Assembly: GCF_003339865.1 (NCBI RefSeq)
Contig: NZ_QPKV01000002.1
Coordinates: 434,001 to 498,000 of the forward strand
DNA: 64,000 nucleotides
DNA from: Pedobacter chinensis
Lineage (GTDB): Bacteria > Bacteroidota > Bacteroidia > Sphingobacteriales > Sphingobacteriaceae
Direction of reading: 5' to 3'
The position numbers were made by a program, and so were the translations under genes. Below, in pieces: positions 34,578 to 42,354 of this stretch. The notes beneath the pieces are model-generated. The model was not told where the DNA came from and made no database searches. It saw only the letters and a list, made by a program, of their open reading frames with translations. Position 1 is the first letter of the stretch, and each line of letters starts with the position of its first letter.

Positions 34578-34937
34578 ATGATAAAAAAAATAATGTTGGT
34601 TGAGGATGAGGCATCAGTAATGGAAGCGACACAAATCGTATTGGAAATGTACGATTTTGAAGTACTGGCATTACCGGATGCAGAACATATCTTCGAACAA
34701 ATTGAAACCTTCAAACCCGATACAATCTTAATGGACTTCAATATTGGCTTACACAACGGCAGGAAAATATGTGATCAAATTAAGGCCAATCCTTCTATCG
34801 CAGGCATCAAGGTATTATTATTTAGTGCTGCAGTTAATGACGATAATGAATTCAATAATCCGATATTTTCAAATTTCGACAACTACGTTGGCAAGCCCTA
34901 TGCTATTGATGAGCTTATTGAAAAAATAACCTGTTAG
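34578..34937 (+). CDS. Single-domain response regulator (receiver only)
   Basis: A 119-residue CheY-like receiver with no output domain. The acidic pair is in LVEDEASVME, the phosphoacceptor Asp is in TILMDFNIGLHNG (about residue 55), the Thr/Ser position is in LLFSAAV, and the lysine is in YVGKPYAIDEL. It would be phosphorylated by an unlinked histidine kinase and act by protein contact. No kinase gene is nearby. Confidence 0.9.
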   Translation: MIKKIMLVEDEASVMEATQIVLEMYDFEVLALPDAEHIFEQIETFKPDTILMDFNIGLHNGRKICDQIKANPSIAGIKVLLFSAAVNDDNEFNNPIFSNFDNYVGKPYAIDELIEKITC

Positions 34938-35075
34938 CTCCAGTATTCGTCATCTTAAGTAAGAATAAACTAAACACATAAGGTTTGCTCTCCCCTGCTA
35001 GATCTATCTATGAGCGTTAAGCAGTTCCAGACTGGGCAACCTGATTCTGCTTACGTATCTATTGAAAGAGCGTAT

Positions 35076-35279
35076 TTACTTTTTTGCATATACGAATCTG
35101 TTTTTAAGGATGTCTATGGTTCCATCTCCTAAGATTCTAAAATAATATTGCTCAAACTTCCGGTATTTGGATATGTCAATTTTAGCTACAGTGCCTTTGT
35201 TTCCATTATCATCTTCAATCGTATCTCCCACCTGAATTTTATCCAAATCGTTTTTGGACGTATTTTCATTAACTTTCAT
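35076..35279 (-). CDS. Small hypothetical protein with an SH3/KOW-like pattern
   Basis: A 67-residue soluble protein. The central part IQVGDTIEDDNGNKGTVAKIDISK resembles the beta-turn pattern of small SH3-like or KOW-like folds, followed by an aromatic segment (FEQYYFRILGDGTIDILKNRF). Single gene on the minus strand upstream of the tRNA cluster. I know no family name or function. Confidence 0.55.
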   Translation of the reverse strand: MKVNENTSKNDLDKIQVGDTIEDDNGNKGTVAKIDISKYRKFEQYYFRILGDGTIDILKNRFVYAKK

Positions 35280-35530
35280 AATCTTTTAAACTACTTAGGT
35301 AATATACACATAAAAATTGACCTGTGTCAATTAGCGAATGCTTTTCCAATTCGTTTGACTATTAGTAAAAAGGCCGGTGGGAAAGGCTTGTCTCAAATAC
35401 CGAACAGACTGATAATCAATAATCATTACTGCAAGGTCAATGCGTACACATGCAATTGGAAATTCAGCATATGATTAGTCAGGTTTGTCCTGACCTATCA
35501 ACTATGATTGCAAAAAACAGCTGTATAACG

Positions 35531-35556
35531 AAAAAAGAGGCAAAAGCCTCTTTTTT
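35531..35556 (-). terminator. Terminator of the tRNA cluster
   Basis: AAAAAAGAGGC (35531-35541) pairs with GCCTCTTTTTT (35546-35556) around a 4-base AAAA loop. The palindrome with A and T flanks can stop transcription in both directions; on the minus strand it lies directly after the last tRNA-Pro. Confidence 0.8.
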
Positions 35557-35574
35557 CTAATTTAACATTTTTTG

Positions 35575-35648
35575 TCGGGGTGGCAGGATTCGAACCTACG
35601 ACCTCCTGCTCCCAAAGCAGGCGCGATACCGGGCTACGCTACACCCCG
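35575..35648 (-). tRNA. tRNA-Pro (anticodon TGG)
   Basis: A 74-base minus-strand tRNA. The 5' acceptor arm CGGGGTG pairs with 3' CACCCCG, discriminator A; CCA is not encoded. The anticodon stem CCTGC/GCAGG encloses TTTGGGA, anticodon TGG. The T-arm GGTTCGAATCC is intact. It is one of two tandem copies 129 bases apart with similar spacers. Confidence 0.96.
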
Positions 35649-35703
35649 AACTTGGTATCACCTTTTTTTAAACCTTTTTGTAAAAGTAGGTTTGAACTTT
35701 TTG

Positions 35704-35777
35704 TCGGGATGGCAGGATTCGAACCTACGACCTCCTGCTCCCAAAGCAGGCGCGATACCGGGCTACGCTACATCCCG
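35704..35777 (-). tRNA. tRNA-Pro (anticodon TGG), second copy
   Basis: A 74-base minus-strand tRNA, the same as its neighbour except in the acceptor stem: CGGGATG pairs with CATCCCG. The G-C pair of the other copy is an A-T pair here, so both arms changed together. Anticodon TTTGGGA loop and T-arm are the same. It is transcribed before the other copy. Confidence 0.96.
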
Positions 35778-35866
35778 AACTTGGTATCTTCTTTTTCCCT
35801 TTTTCCAGGGGCTGCAAAGTAACGGTTTTAAAATGATAATTCCATTTTTTTTGTTACTTTTTTTTG

Positions 35867-35953
35867 CGGTGAGGGCGGGATTCGAACCCGCGGTACCGTT
35901 ACCAGTACGACAGTTTAGCAAACTGTTCCTTTCGGCCTCTCAGGCACCTCACC
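35867..35953 (-). tRNA. tRNA-Ser (anticodon GCT)
   Basis: An 87-base class II tRNA. Acceptor GGTGAGG pairs with CCTCACC, discriminator G. The anticodon stem ACAGT/ACTGT encloses TTGCTAA, anticodon GCT. A long variable arm (CGTACTGGTAACGGTACCG region) identifies serine. It is the first tRNA of the minus-strand cluster Ser-Pro-Pro. Confidence 0.96.
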
Positions 35954-36033
35954 TCAACACTCAAAATTTTGTCCTACCGACCTTGTTTTGAGGTCTGCAA
36001 ATATAGTAAAACAACCTATTCTACAAAAAAAAA

Positions 36034-38112
36034 TTACAAAACTTGTTGATAATCTATTCGCACATGATAGATACTCATCAGCATTGTCTTGAAAATCAAT
36101 TTGATAGTTTCAATATCTTTTAATGTTAAATCGCAATCATCTAACTGATTTTGCTCCAATTTATAGTTAATGATGCGTTCAACGATGTCATTTATATTCT
36201 GAGCATCGGGATTTTTCAGACTTCTTGAGGCCGCTTCTACAGAATCTGCCAGCATTAACACCCCTTGTTCTTTACTAAAAGGAATAGGTCCCGGATATCG
36301 AAAAATATTCTCATCGACAAATTTTTCAGGGGTATTTTTCAAAAATGACTGATAAAAATAATCAACCCGGGTATTTCCATGATGGGTACGGATAAAATCA
36401 ATAATGGCTTCAGGGATTTGATTTTTTCTTAAGATCTCAATTCCTTTATGCACATGCTGAATGATGATTTGCGCACTTTGTTCATACGGCAGTTTATCAT
36501 GCGGACTTACGGCTGTATTTTGATTCTCGATAAAATATTGAGGGTTATCAACCTTTCCAATATCATGGTACAATGCTCCCGCCCTAACCAAAACAGAGTT
36601 TCCGCCAATTTTAAAAATGGCGGCCTCTGCCAAATTTGCAACCTGTAAGGAATGCTGAAATGTTCCGGGAGCTTTAAAAGCCAGTTCTCTGAGCAATTTA
36701 TTATTGGTATTGGTTAATTCAATTAAAGCTACATCGGATGTGATACCAAAAATTCGTTCAAAAAGATAAATAAGTGGGTATGCTAAAAGCGAAAGCAGTA
36801 CACTAAATACAAAAGGCACAAAATTAATCCATTCAATTTCTCTAAAAGAACCTTCGCGCAGTAAAGCAATGCCCACAAAAGAAACAAAATAAGCTAATAG
36901 TATAAACAGCGCCGAAACGAGAAAACGCTCTCTTTTTACGAAATTTTTGATACTGAAAATGGCAACCATCCCGGCAGTTATCTGATAGAACACAAATTCG
37001 AAACTATTGGCCACGAAAAATCCCGCAATGAGAATAACCAGCATGTGCAGATAAAGTGCTAAACGTGTATCAAACAAAATCCTGATGATAATGGGCACTA
37101 CACAAAAAGGAATGTAATAGAGGCTTGGAATCTCCATTTTTATGGCCCAGGTTAAGGCCAGTAGCATCCCAGTGGTAACGATTAAGATAAGAGAAAGCTG
37201 ACGATTATCAGCAAAAATATCTTTCCTGAATAGAAAAAGGAAAGACATTAATATGGTGACGATGAAACCAACCAACACCACCTGGCCTAAATAAACCAAT
37301 ACCCTGCTGCCTATTGTTTTGGTTTGTGCATCATAAGTTGTTTTATACGATTCCAGTTTCTGGTAGATTTCTTCATCAATCACATCATTTTTTGAAACGA
37401 TCAACTCCCCTTTCTGAACCATTCCTTTTGTGGTAGAAATGTTATTGATGGTATTATCTTGTATGGTTTGCGTTAGGCGCTCATCAAAAATAATATTAGG
37501 AACAATGTGATCTAAAGCTAAATTGGTTATCAAATCGCTCATTACCTGATTTGGGGCTTTGAAATTTTCCTTAAAAAACAACAATGCAGTTTCTGCCGTA
37601 AATACATCCTGAGTATTTTTCGTTTTAGCAACATTGTTCTCCATTAAAGAAAAATCGTAATTTTTAGCACCGGCCTGGTGTTTAACATTTAATCCGATAA
37701 TCCCTTTCTGGTAGATGCTCTTTAAAAGATTATAAGCTTCATTTTTATATAAAGCCCTTTCTTTTTCATCCAACTGTGTCGATTTCCATTTAATATCAAA
37801 ATCGTTGGAAAATTCTTCCAGTGAATTATTTGCAATCCCTTTATCGAACTGGTAAACGGGCAGGATATTTTTTAAAGCATTTTTTTTATCATTACTAACC
37901 TGCGGGTTGGTTTTTAAAATCGCAAAGCTAAACGGAGAAATCAGATCCTTGTTTTTCCAAACCGTGTTTTTTTCGAATTCATACCTGAAACGAGGTTGCT
38001 TTGGAAGAAAAAGTGTAATAATGAAAACTGTAAAAATCATCATCACATATTTCAGGTTTGATGAATATTTACGGTAAAGTATTTTGTGCGAATTTTTCTT
38101 GATTTTGGCCAA
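36034..38112 (-). CDS. 7TM-HD family phosphohydrolase (PgpH-like, probable c-di-AMP phosphodiesterase)
   Basis: A 692-residue membrane protein. It has an N-terminal transmembrane segment (MMIFTVFIITLFLP, ~25-40), an extracytoplasmic 7TMR-HDED domain (to ~260), seven transmembrane segments (~270-465) and a cytoplasmic HD domain (~480-690). The HD metal site is visible: HSLQVANLAEAA and ALYHDIGKVDNPQYF, then IIQHVHKGIEIL and IRTHHGNTRVDYFY. Proteins of this architecture, such as Listeria PgpH, hydrolyse cyclic di-AMP to pApA. It is a single gene divergent from the SPFH operon. Confidence 0.92.
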   Translation of the reverse strand: MAKIKKNSHKILYRKYSSNLKYVMMIFTVFIITLFLPKQPRFRYEFEKNTVWKNKDLISPFSFAILKTNPQVSNDKKNALKNILPVYQFDKGIANNSLEEFSNDFDIKWKSTQLDEKERALYKNEAYNLLKSIYQKGIIGLNVKHQAGAKNYDFSLMENNVAKTKNTQDVFTAETALLFFKENFKAPNQVMSDLITNLALDHIVPNIIFDERLTQTIQDNTINNISTTKGMVQKGELIVSKNDVIDEEIYQKLESYKTTYDAQTKTIGSRVLVYLGQVVLVGFIVTILMSFLFLFRKDIFADNRQLSLILIVTTGMLLALTWAIKMEIPSLYYIPFCVVPIIIRILFDTRLALYLHMLVILIAGFFVANSFEFVFYQITAGMVAIFSIKNFVKRERFLVSALFILLAYFVSFVGIALLREGSFREIEWINFVPFVFSVLLSLLAYPLIYLFERIFGITSDVALIELTNTNNKLLRELAFKAPGTFQHSLQVANLAEAAIFKIGGNSVLVRAGALYHDIGKVDNPQYFIENQNTAVSPHDKLPYEQSAQIIIQHVHKGIEILRKNQIPEAIIDFIRTHHGNTRVDYFYQSFLKNTPEKFVDENIFRYPGPIPFSKEQGVLMLADSVEAASRSLKNPDAQNINDIVERIINYKLEQNQLDDCDLTLKDIETIKLIFKTMLMSIYHVRIDYQQVL

Positions 38113-38230
38113 AACGATAAGATTATTGTGCTTTCAAAATTAACATTTTTATCTAATATACATTTTCCTGATTTTGTTTGCAATTACCAGATTTTTTAAT
38201 TTACTTTATGATATCAAATCAATATCAATT

Positions 38231-39088
38231 ATGTATCAAGAAAAAATTATCAGTCCTCCATCAGGTTATTTAACCTTTGTATTATTTTTAGCGCTTTTAG
38301 GTGCTGCAATTTTTTGTTTTGTTACTGAAAGCTTTATTTGGGGAGGCATTCTGTTAACTGTAGATATTTTTCTAATATTTCCTGGTTTTCTAATCATCAA
38401 CCCTAACCAATCGATGGTTTTAACCTTGTTTGGAAAATATATGGGAACTGTGAAAGCAGATGGTTTTTTCTGGGTTAATCCTTTAACTGCAAAGAGAAGA
38501 TTATCATTGAAAGCCAACAACTTAAACGGGCAGCAACTAAAAGTTAATGATAAACTGGGCAATCCTATTGAAATTGCAGCCGTTGTTGTTTGGAAAGTTA
38601 ATGAAACCGCGAAGGCAGTTTTTTCTGTAGAAAACTACACGCAATATGTAAACATTCAGAGTGAAGCAGCGGTCAGGCATCTGGCCAATATTTTCCCTTA
38701 TGATCATGCCGAAGGCGAAGAAGATAGCATTACTTTAAAAGATGGAGCTGAAAAAGTAAGTGAATTACTCGAAAACGAATTAAATGAAAGGTTATCCAGA
38801 GCCGGGATTGAGGTATTGGAAGCCAGAATTTCTCATTTGGCTTATGCCCCTGAAATTGCCAGCGCCATGCTCCAACGTCAACAGGCAACTGCTGTTATTG
38901 CAGCTAGAAAATTAATTGTTGAGGGTGCAGTAGGAATGGTTGAAATGGCATTGGAAAAACTTTCGCAAAAAGGCATTGTTGATTTAGATGAGGAAAGAAA
39001 AGCGGCAATGGTAAGTAATCTGCTTGTGGTGTTATGCGGAGATCGGCATGTTCAACCTGTTGTAAATACCGGCACATTATACAATTAA
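38231..39088 (+). CDS. SPFH (band 7/stomatin) domain membrane protein
   Basis: A 285-residue protein. Two N-terminal hydrophobic segments ([20 protein letters not shown] and [18 protein letters not shown]) anchor an SPFH domain: [27 protein letters not shown], then [13 protein letters not shown] and [15 protein letters not shown] coiled region with LERQQATAV-like [29 protein letters not shown] follows. The ATG at 38231 is chosen; upstream in-frame ATG at 38174 adds an implausible hydrophobic lead. SPFH proteins form membrane microdomain cages. It is the first gene of a compact three-gene cluster ending with a ribbon-helix-helix protein. Confidence 0.88.
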   Translation: MYQEKIISPPSGYLTFVLFLALLGAAIFCFVTESFIWGGILLTVDIFLIFPGFLIINPNQSMVLTLFGKYMGTVKADGFFWVNPLTAKRRLSLKANNLNGQQLKVNDKLGNPIEIAAVVVWKVNETAKAVFSVENYTQYVNIQSEAAVRHLANIFPYDHAEGEEDSITLKDGAEKVSELLENELNERLSRAGIEVLEARISHLAYAPEIASAMLQRQQATAVIAARKLIVEGAVGMVEMALEKLSQKGIVDLDEERKAAMVSNLLVVLCGDRHVQPVVNTGTLYN

Positions 39089-39092
39089 CATC

Positions 39093-39614
39093 ATGGAATT
39101 CGAGGAGAAACAACGCCTTAATCTCTGGTGGCTTTATATTCTGCTTATGGCCGATGCAATTATAGTAGCCTGCATTGTGCTTTTCGATAAGGGCGGGATG
39201 AGTTTCCAGGATCTGAAAGATATCTATTTTGCACCCATTTGGGCCGTTTTGTTTCCTTTTGTCCTTATTTTTGCCATTCAAAAAAGCACTTTAACGTTGA
39301 GCATTAACCAGAATGGAATTTCATATCGTTATTTCCCTTTCATACTCAAATTAAGGTTGATCAGTTGGGATTCCATTCAAAGTGTTTACATTACTAAATT
39401 TAATGCATTGGGCGATTATGGTGGTTACGGCTTCAAACACAGGCTTTGGTTCAACTTTCGGGACAAGGCTTATATTTTGAATGATCAATCAAAAGGCCTT
39501 CAAATTGAATTTAATGATGGGAAAAAACTTTTGTTCAGTTCAAACAAAATTGAAGAAATGGAATTATTTCTAATCAATTTAAAAACAAGATATCACATAC
39601 AAGCAATAAGTTAA
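39093..39614 (+). CDS. Membrane-anchored PH-like hypothetical protein
   Basis: A 173-residue protein with two transmembrane segments at the N-terminus (LWWLYILLMADAIIVACIVLF and APIWAVLFPFVLIFAIQ). A cytoplasmic domain follows whose alternating strands (LTLSINQNGISYRYFPF, LISWDSIQSVYITKF, LQIEFNDGKKLLFSS) resemble a bacterial PH domain. It starts 4 bases after the SPFH stop and ends 3 bases before the ribbon-helix-helix gene. The conserved-looking arrangement suggests a shared membrane task. The PH call is from pattern only. Confidence 0.7.
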   Translation: MEFEEKQRLNLWWLYILLMADAIIVACIVLFDKGGMSFQDLKDIYFAPIWAVLFPFVLIFAIQKSTLTLSINQNGISYRYFPFILKLRLISWDSIQSVYITKFNALGDYGGYGFKHRLWFNFRDKAYILNDQSKGLQIEFNDGKKLLFSSNKIEEMELFLINLKTRYHIQAIS

Positions 39615-39617
39615 AGG

Positions 39618-39785
39618 ATGGCTGAGAAAGATAAAAAAGCTTTTGTATTGAGAATTAGTCCTGCTTTATTAAAAGAAGTAGAAATCTGGGCTGCTGATGA
39701 ATTCAGAAGCACAAATGGTCAAATAGAGTTTTTGCTTACGCAAGCATTAAAATCGAGAAAGAAAGGAAAAGCAAAAGAAGAATAA
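39618..39785 (+). CDS. Arc-like ribbon-helix-helix small protein
   Basis: A 55-residue protein, too short for many gene finders. MAEKDKKAFVLRISPALLKE, followed by EIWAADEFRSTNGQIEFLLTQ, matches the ribbon-helix-helix pattern (a beta strand FVLRISP, helix, turn with RSTNGQ, second helix) of Arc-type proteins, with a basic tail (KSRKKGKAKEE). It is placed 3 bases after the PH-like gene in the SPFH operon. In such a position it may repress its own operon or modify the SPFH assembly rather than DNA; both are inferences. Confidence 0.8.
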   Translation: MAEKDKKAFVLRISPALLKEVEIWAADEFRSTNGQIEFLLTQALKSRKKGKAKEE

Positions 39786-39985
39786 TTTCGTTCATTTGAT
39801 CATGAGATCGGCATTTTTATGCTTTTATCATAGCGATAAAATCGCTTTTTCACTCATTCCCCTAAAAATGGTAACGATGGAAATAATGAATATGTGTCTA
39901 TGCTAAAATGGCCAGATCTTCGTTATTGCAATATTAAAAAATGTATAACTTAGCGGCCTAACCAAAAATCATAAAAAATTTATTC

Positions 39986-41161
39986 ATGAGAGAAGTTGTA
40001 ATTGTATCAGCTACGCGAACACCGATTGGAAGCTTTGGTGGTTCATTAGCTCAATTTTCTGCTACACAATTAGGTGGATTTGCCATTAAAGCCGCTATTG
40101 AGAAAGCTGGTTTAAAGCCAGAACATATTCAGGAAGTTTATATGGGCAATGTGTTATCTGCCAGTTTAGGACAGGCACCTGCCACCCAAGCTGCTAAATA
40201 TGCCGGACTGCCAGATCTTCCTGCAACAACCATTAATAAAGTTTGTGCATCTGGTACCAAAGCAATTATGCTTGCTGCACAAAGCATTGCCAATGGCGAT
40301 AGTGACATTGTGCTTGCCGGCGGAATGGAAAGCATGAGCAATGTACCCTACTATTTAGACAAAGCCAGAAATGGATACCGTTTAGGACATGGGCAGGTTA
40401 CAGATGGCCTGATAAAAGATGGGCTTTGGGATGTTTACAATGATTATCACATGGGTTCGGCCGCAGAACTTTGCGCTGTTGAATGCAGTATCAGTCGTGA
40501 GGAGCAGGATAATTTTGCCATAGAATCATACAAAAGGGCTCAATCAGCACAAACTGCCGGAAAATTTGCAGGAGAAATCACTTCAATAGAGGTTAAGGAT
40601 AAAAAGGGTGAAGTTTCTGTAATTGATACGGATGATGAGCCGGCCGCAGTTAAATTTGAAAAAATACCAGGCTTAAAACCGGTATTTAAAAAAGACGGAA
40701 CAGTTACAGCTGCAAATGCATCAACCCTTAATGATGGTGCTGCAGCATTGGTTTTAATGAGTGCTGAAAAAGCAAAAGCGCTTGGAATTAAGCCAATAGC
40801 TAAAATTTTAGGTTATGCCGATGCGCAACAAGCACCAGAATGGTTTACAACGGCACCTTCGAAAGCTATTCCGCTAGCGTTACATAAGGCTAACATCGAC
40901 ATCAAAAATGTTGATTACTTTGAGATTAATGAGGCTTTTTCTGTGGTTTCAATAGCAAACAATCAGTTGTTAAACCTATCAGATGATCAGGTTAATGTTA
41001 ATGGAGGCGCCGTATCGCTAGGTCATCCGCTGGGCGCTTCAGGAGCGAGGATTATGGTAACGCTGATCTCGGTTCTTGAACAAAATGAAGGAAAAATAGG
41101 CGTTGCTGGAATATGCAATGGTGGCGGTGGCGCGAGTGCAATCGTAATAGAAAAACTATAA
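39986..41161 (+). CDS. Acetyl-CoA C-acetyltransferase (thiolase)
   Basis: A 391-residue thiolase that condenses or cleaves acetoacetyl-CoA in the cytoplasm. It begins REVVIVSATRTPIGSFGGSL. The nucleophile Cys87 is in NKVCASGTKAIML, the catalytic His347 in GHPLGASGAR and the second active Cys377 in GICNGGGGAS. Length is typical of the degradative/biosynthetic tetrameric thiolase II branch. It is a single gene; the neighbour downstream is unrelated. Confidence 0.95.
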   Translation: MREVVIVSATRTPIGSFGGSLAQFSATQLGGFAIKAAIEKAGLKPEHIQEVYMGNVLSASLGQAPATQAAKYAGLPDLPATTINKVCASGTKAIMLAAQSIANGDSDIVLAGGMESMSNVPYYLDKARNGYRLGHGQVTDGLIKDGLWDVYNDYHMGSAAELCAVECSISREEQDNFAIESYKRAQSAQTAGKFAGEITSIEVKDKKGEVSVIDTDDEPAAVKFEKIPGLKPVFKKDGTVTAANASTLNDGAAALVLMSAEKAKALGIKPIAKILGYADAQQAPEWFTTAPSKAIPLALHKANIDIKNVDYFEINEAFSVVSIANNQLLNLSDDQVNVNGGAVSLGHPLGASGARIMVTLISVLEQNEGKIGVAGICNGGGGASAIVIEKL

Positions 41162-41165
41162 CAGC

Positions 41166-41301
41166 ATGAGGTTGTCCGAAAGTTTCTTTCTTCGTCAGCC
41201 CTGCGAAAATGGAAATCCATTAATGGCAGCATTAACATCGCTTTAAGATCTTCAATCAGGTTAGGGACGACGAAGAAGCATACTTTATAAACAGCCTCAT
41301 C
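41166..41301. repeat. MITE-like element with ~35-base imperfect terminal inverted repeats
   Basis: The left end ATGAGGTTGTCCGAAAGTTT (from 41166) and the right end, read on the other strand from 41300, ATGAGGCTGTTTATAAAGTA, both continue into CTTCTTCGTC-like sequence and match over ~25 of 35 positions. The whole element is ~136 bases, non-coding, and fills the gap between the thiolase stop and the next gene. It looks like a small non-autonomous mobile element. Confidence 0.5.
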
Positions 41302-41312
41302 ATTATTCACAA

Positions 41313-42209
41313 ATGAAATTTAAAAGATTATATATTTTATTAATCGTAATGCTGGCTGGTTTTAATACCAAAGCTCAGCAAAACATACAGAAACTTGAAA
41401 TTTTTCAGGATACACTGATTAAAATTTCCAATGCTGCTCATGCAGAAGCTTTTGATGAAAGCAAGCTTAGCATTAATGGCAGGTTTGTTAAAACCCTGGT
41501 TGATGCCTTAAAAACTCCAAATTCCTTCAACTATCCATTCGATTCATTAAAGAATGTATCGGTAATCAAATCTCCAGATCAGGCTTTCAGGATATTAAGC
41601 TGGTACTTACAATTGGAAAATGGCACCTATCGCTATTATGGAGCAATTCAAATGAACACGAATAATGGGCCTTTAAAACTTTTCCCTTTGATAGATCAAA
41701 CCGAAAACATGAATGATCCAAACATCATTACCGATAATCAAAAATGGTTTGGTGCCCGTTATTATGAGATCATTCCTGTTACCAGTGGCAATCACCTTCC
41801 CTATTATGTTTTATTAGGATGGAAAGGAAACAATCAAAGCACCACAAAAAAAGTGATTGAAATTCTTTCTTTTAATAAAGATAATTTGACATTCGGTGCT
41901 CCTGTTTTCGATGGCAAAGAACTTAAAGGAAAGAACAGACTGATTTTTGAATACACCAAATCGAACGCCATGTTTCTTAAAACAGATAAAAAAGCGGGAA
42001 TGATTGTTTTTGATCATATTGCTCCTTTTGATCCGGAAATGGTTGGAAGATTCGAATTTTATGGATCGGATGGAACTTTTGATGGTTTCAAAATTATCGG
42101 AGGAAAATTAAAGCTTCAGGAAGGCTTAGAACTGAATAATGATCCGAATGCCACTGATGAGCTTTATGCAGACCCTAAGAAAAATGTTAAACCCATCAGA
42201 AAATTTTAG
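41313..42209 (+). CDS. Secreted hypothetical protein
   Basis: A 298-residue protein with signal peptide MKFKRLYILLIVMLAGFNTKAQ. The mature part is rich in charged and aromatic residues (FRILSWYLQLENGTYRYYGAIQ, YYEIIPVTSGNHLPYYVLLGW, PVFDGKELKGKNRLIFEYTK, MIVFDHIAPFDPEMVGRFEF, YGSDGTFDGFKI), with a regular beta pattern and no transmembrane segment. Proteins like this are common in Bacteroidota, but I know of no function. It is a single gene whose promoter may lie in the MITE-like element just upstream. Confidence 0.75.
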   Translation: MKFKRLYILLIVMLAGFNTKAQQNIQKLEIFQDTLIKISNAAHAEAFDESKLSINGRFVKTLVDALKTPNSFNYPFDSLKNVSVIKSPDQAFRILSWYLQLENGTYRYYGAIQMNTNNGPLKLFPLIDQTENMNDPNIITDNQKWFGARYYEIIPVTSGNHLPYYVLLGWKGNNQSTTKKVIEILSFNKDNLTFGAPVFDGKELKGKNRLIFEYTKSNAMFLKTDKKAGMIVFDHIAPFDPEMVGRFEFYGSDGTFDGFKIIGGKLKLQEGLELNNDPNATDELYADPKKNVKPIRKF

Positions 42210-42256
42210 CATTTAACAATTCTTAACAAATCATTACGCTTCCACCGCACTAAAAA

Positions 42257-42288
42257 TTTGTGAGTTTGCCATTCACTGCCTATATTGC
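42257..42288 (+). promoter_or_regulatory. Possible promoter of the peptide-transporter pair
   Basis: TTTG (42257-42260) is followed after 20 bases by TATATTGC (42281-42288), close to but not matching the full Bacteroidota -7 consensus TAnnTTTG. It lies 67 bases before the first transporter gene. Confidence 0.3.
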
Positions 42289-42354
42289 GCCCTGCAAACT
42301 AGCTTAAACTACACACAAATTCTGAATTCATAAACTAAAACCAACAAATGTTTT

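Noticed and set aside
35572..35991. Plus-strand reading frames of 139 and 80 codons with repeated peptides (GWQDSNLRPPAPKAG)
   Set aside because: They lie on the opposite strand of the tRNA-Pro, tRNA-Pro and tRNA-Ser genes; the repeated peptide is the translated antisense of the duplicated tRNAs, a well-known false annotation.
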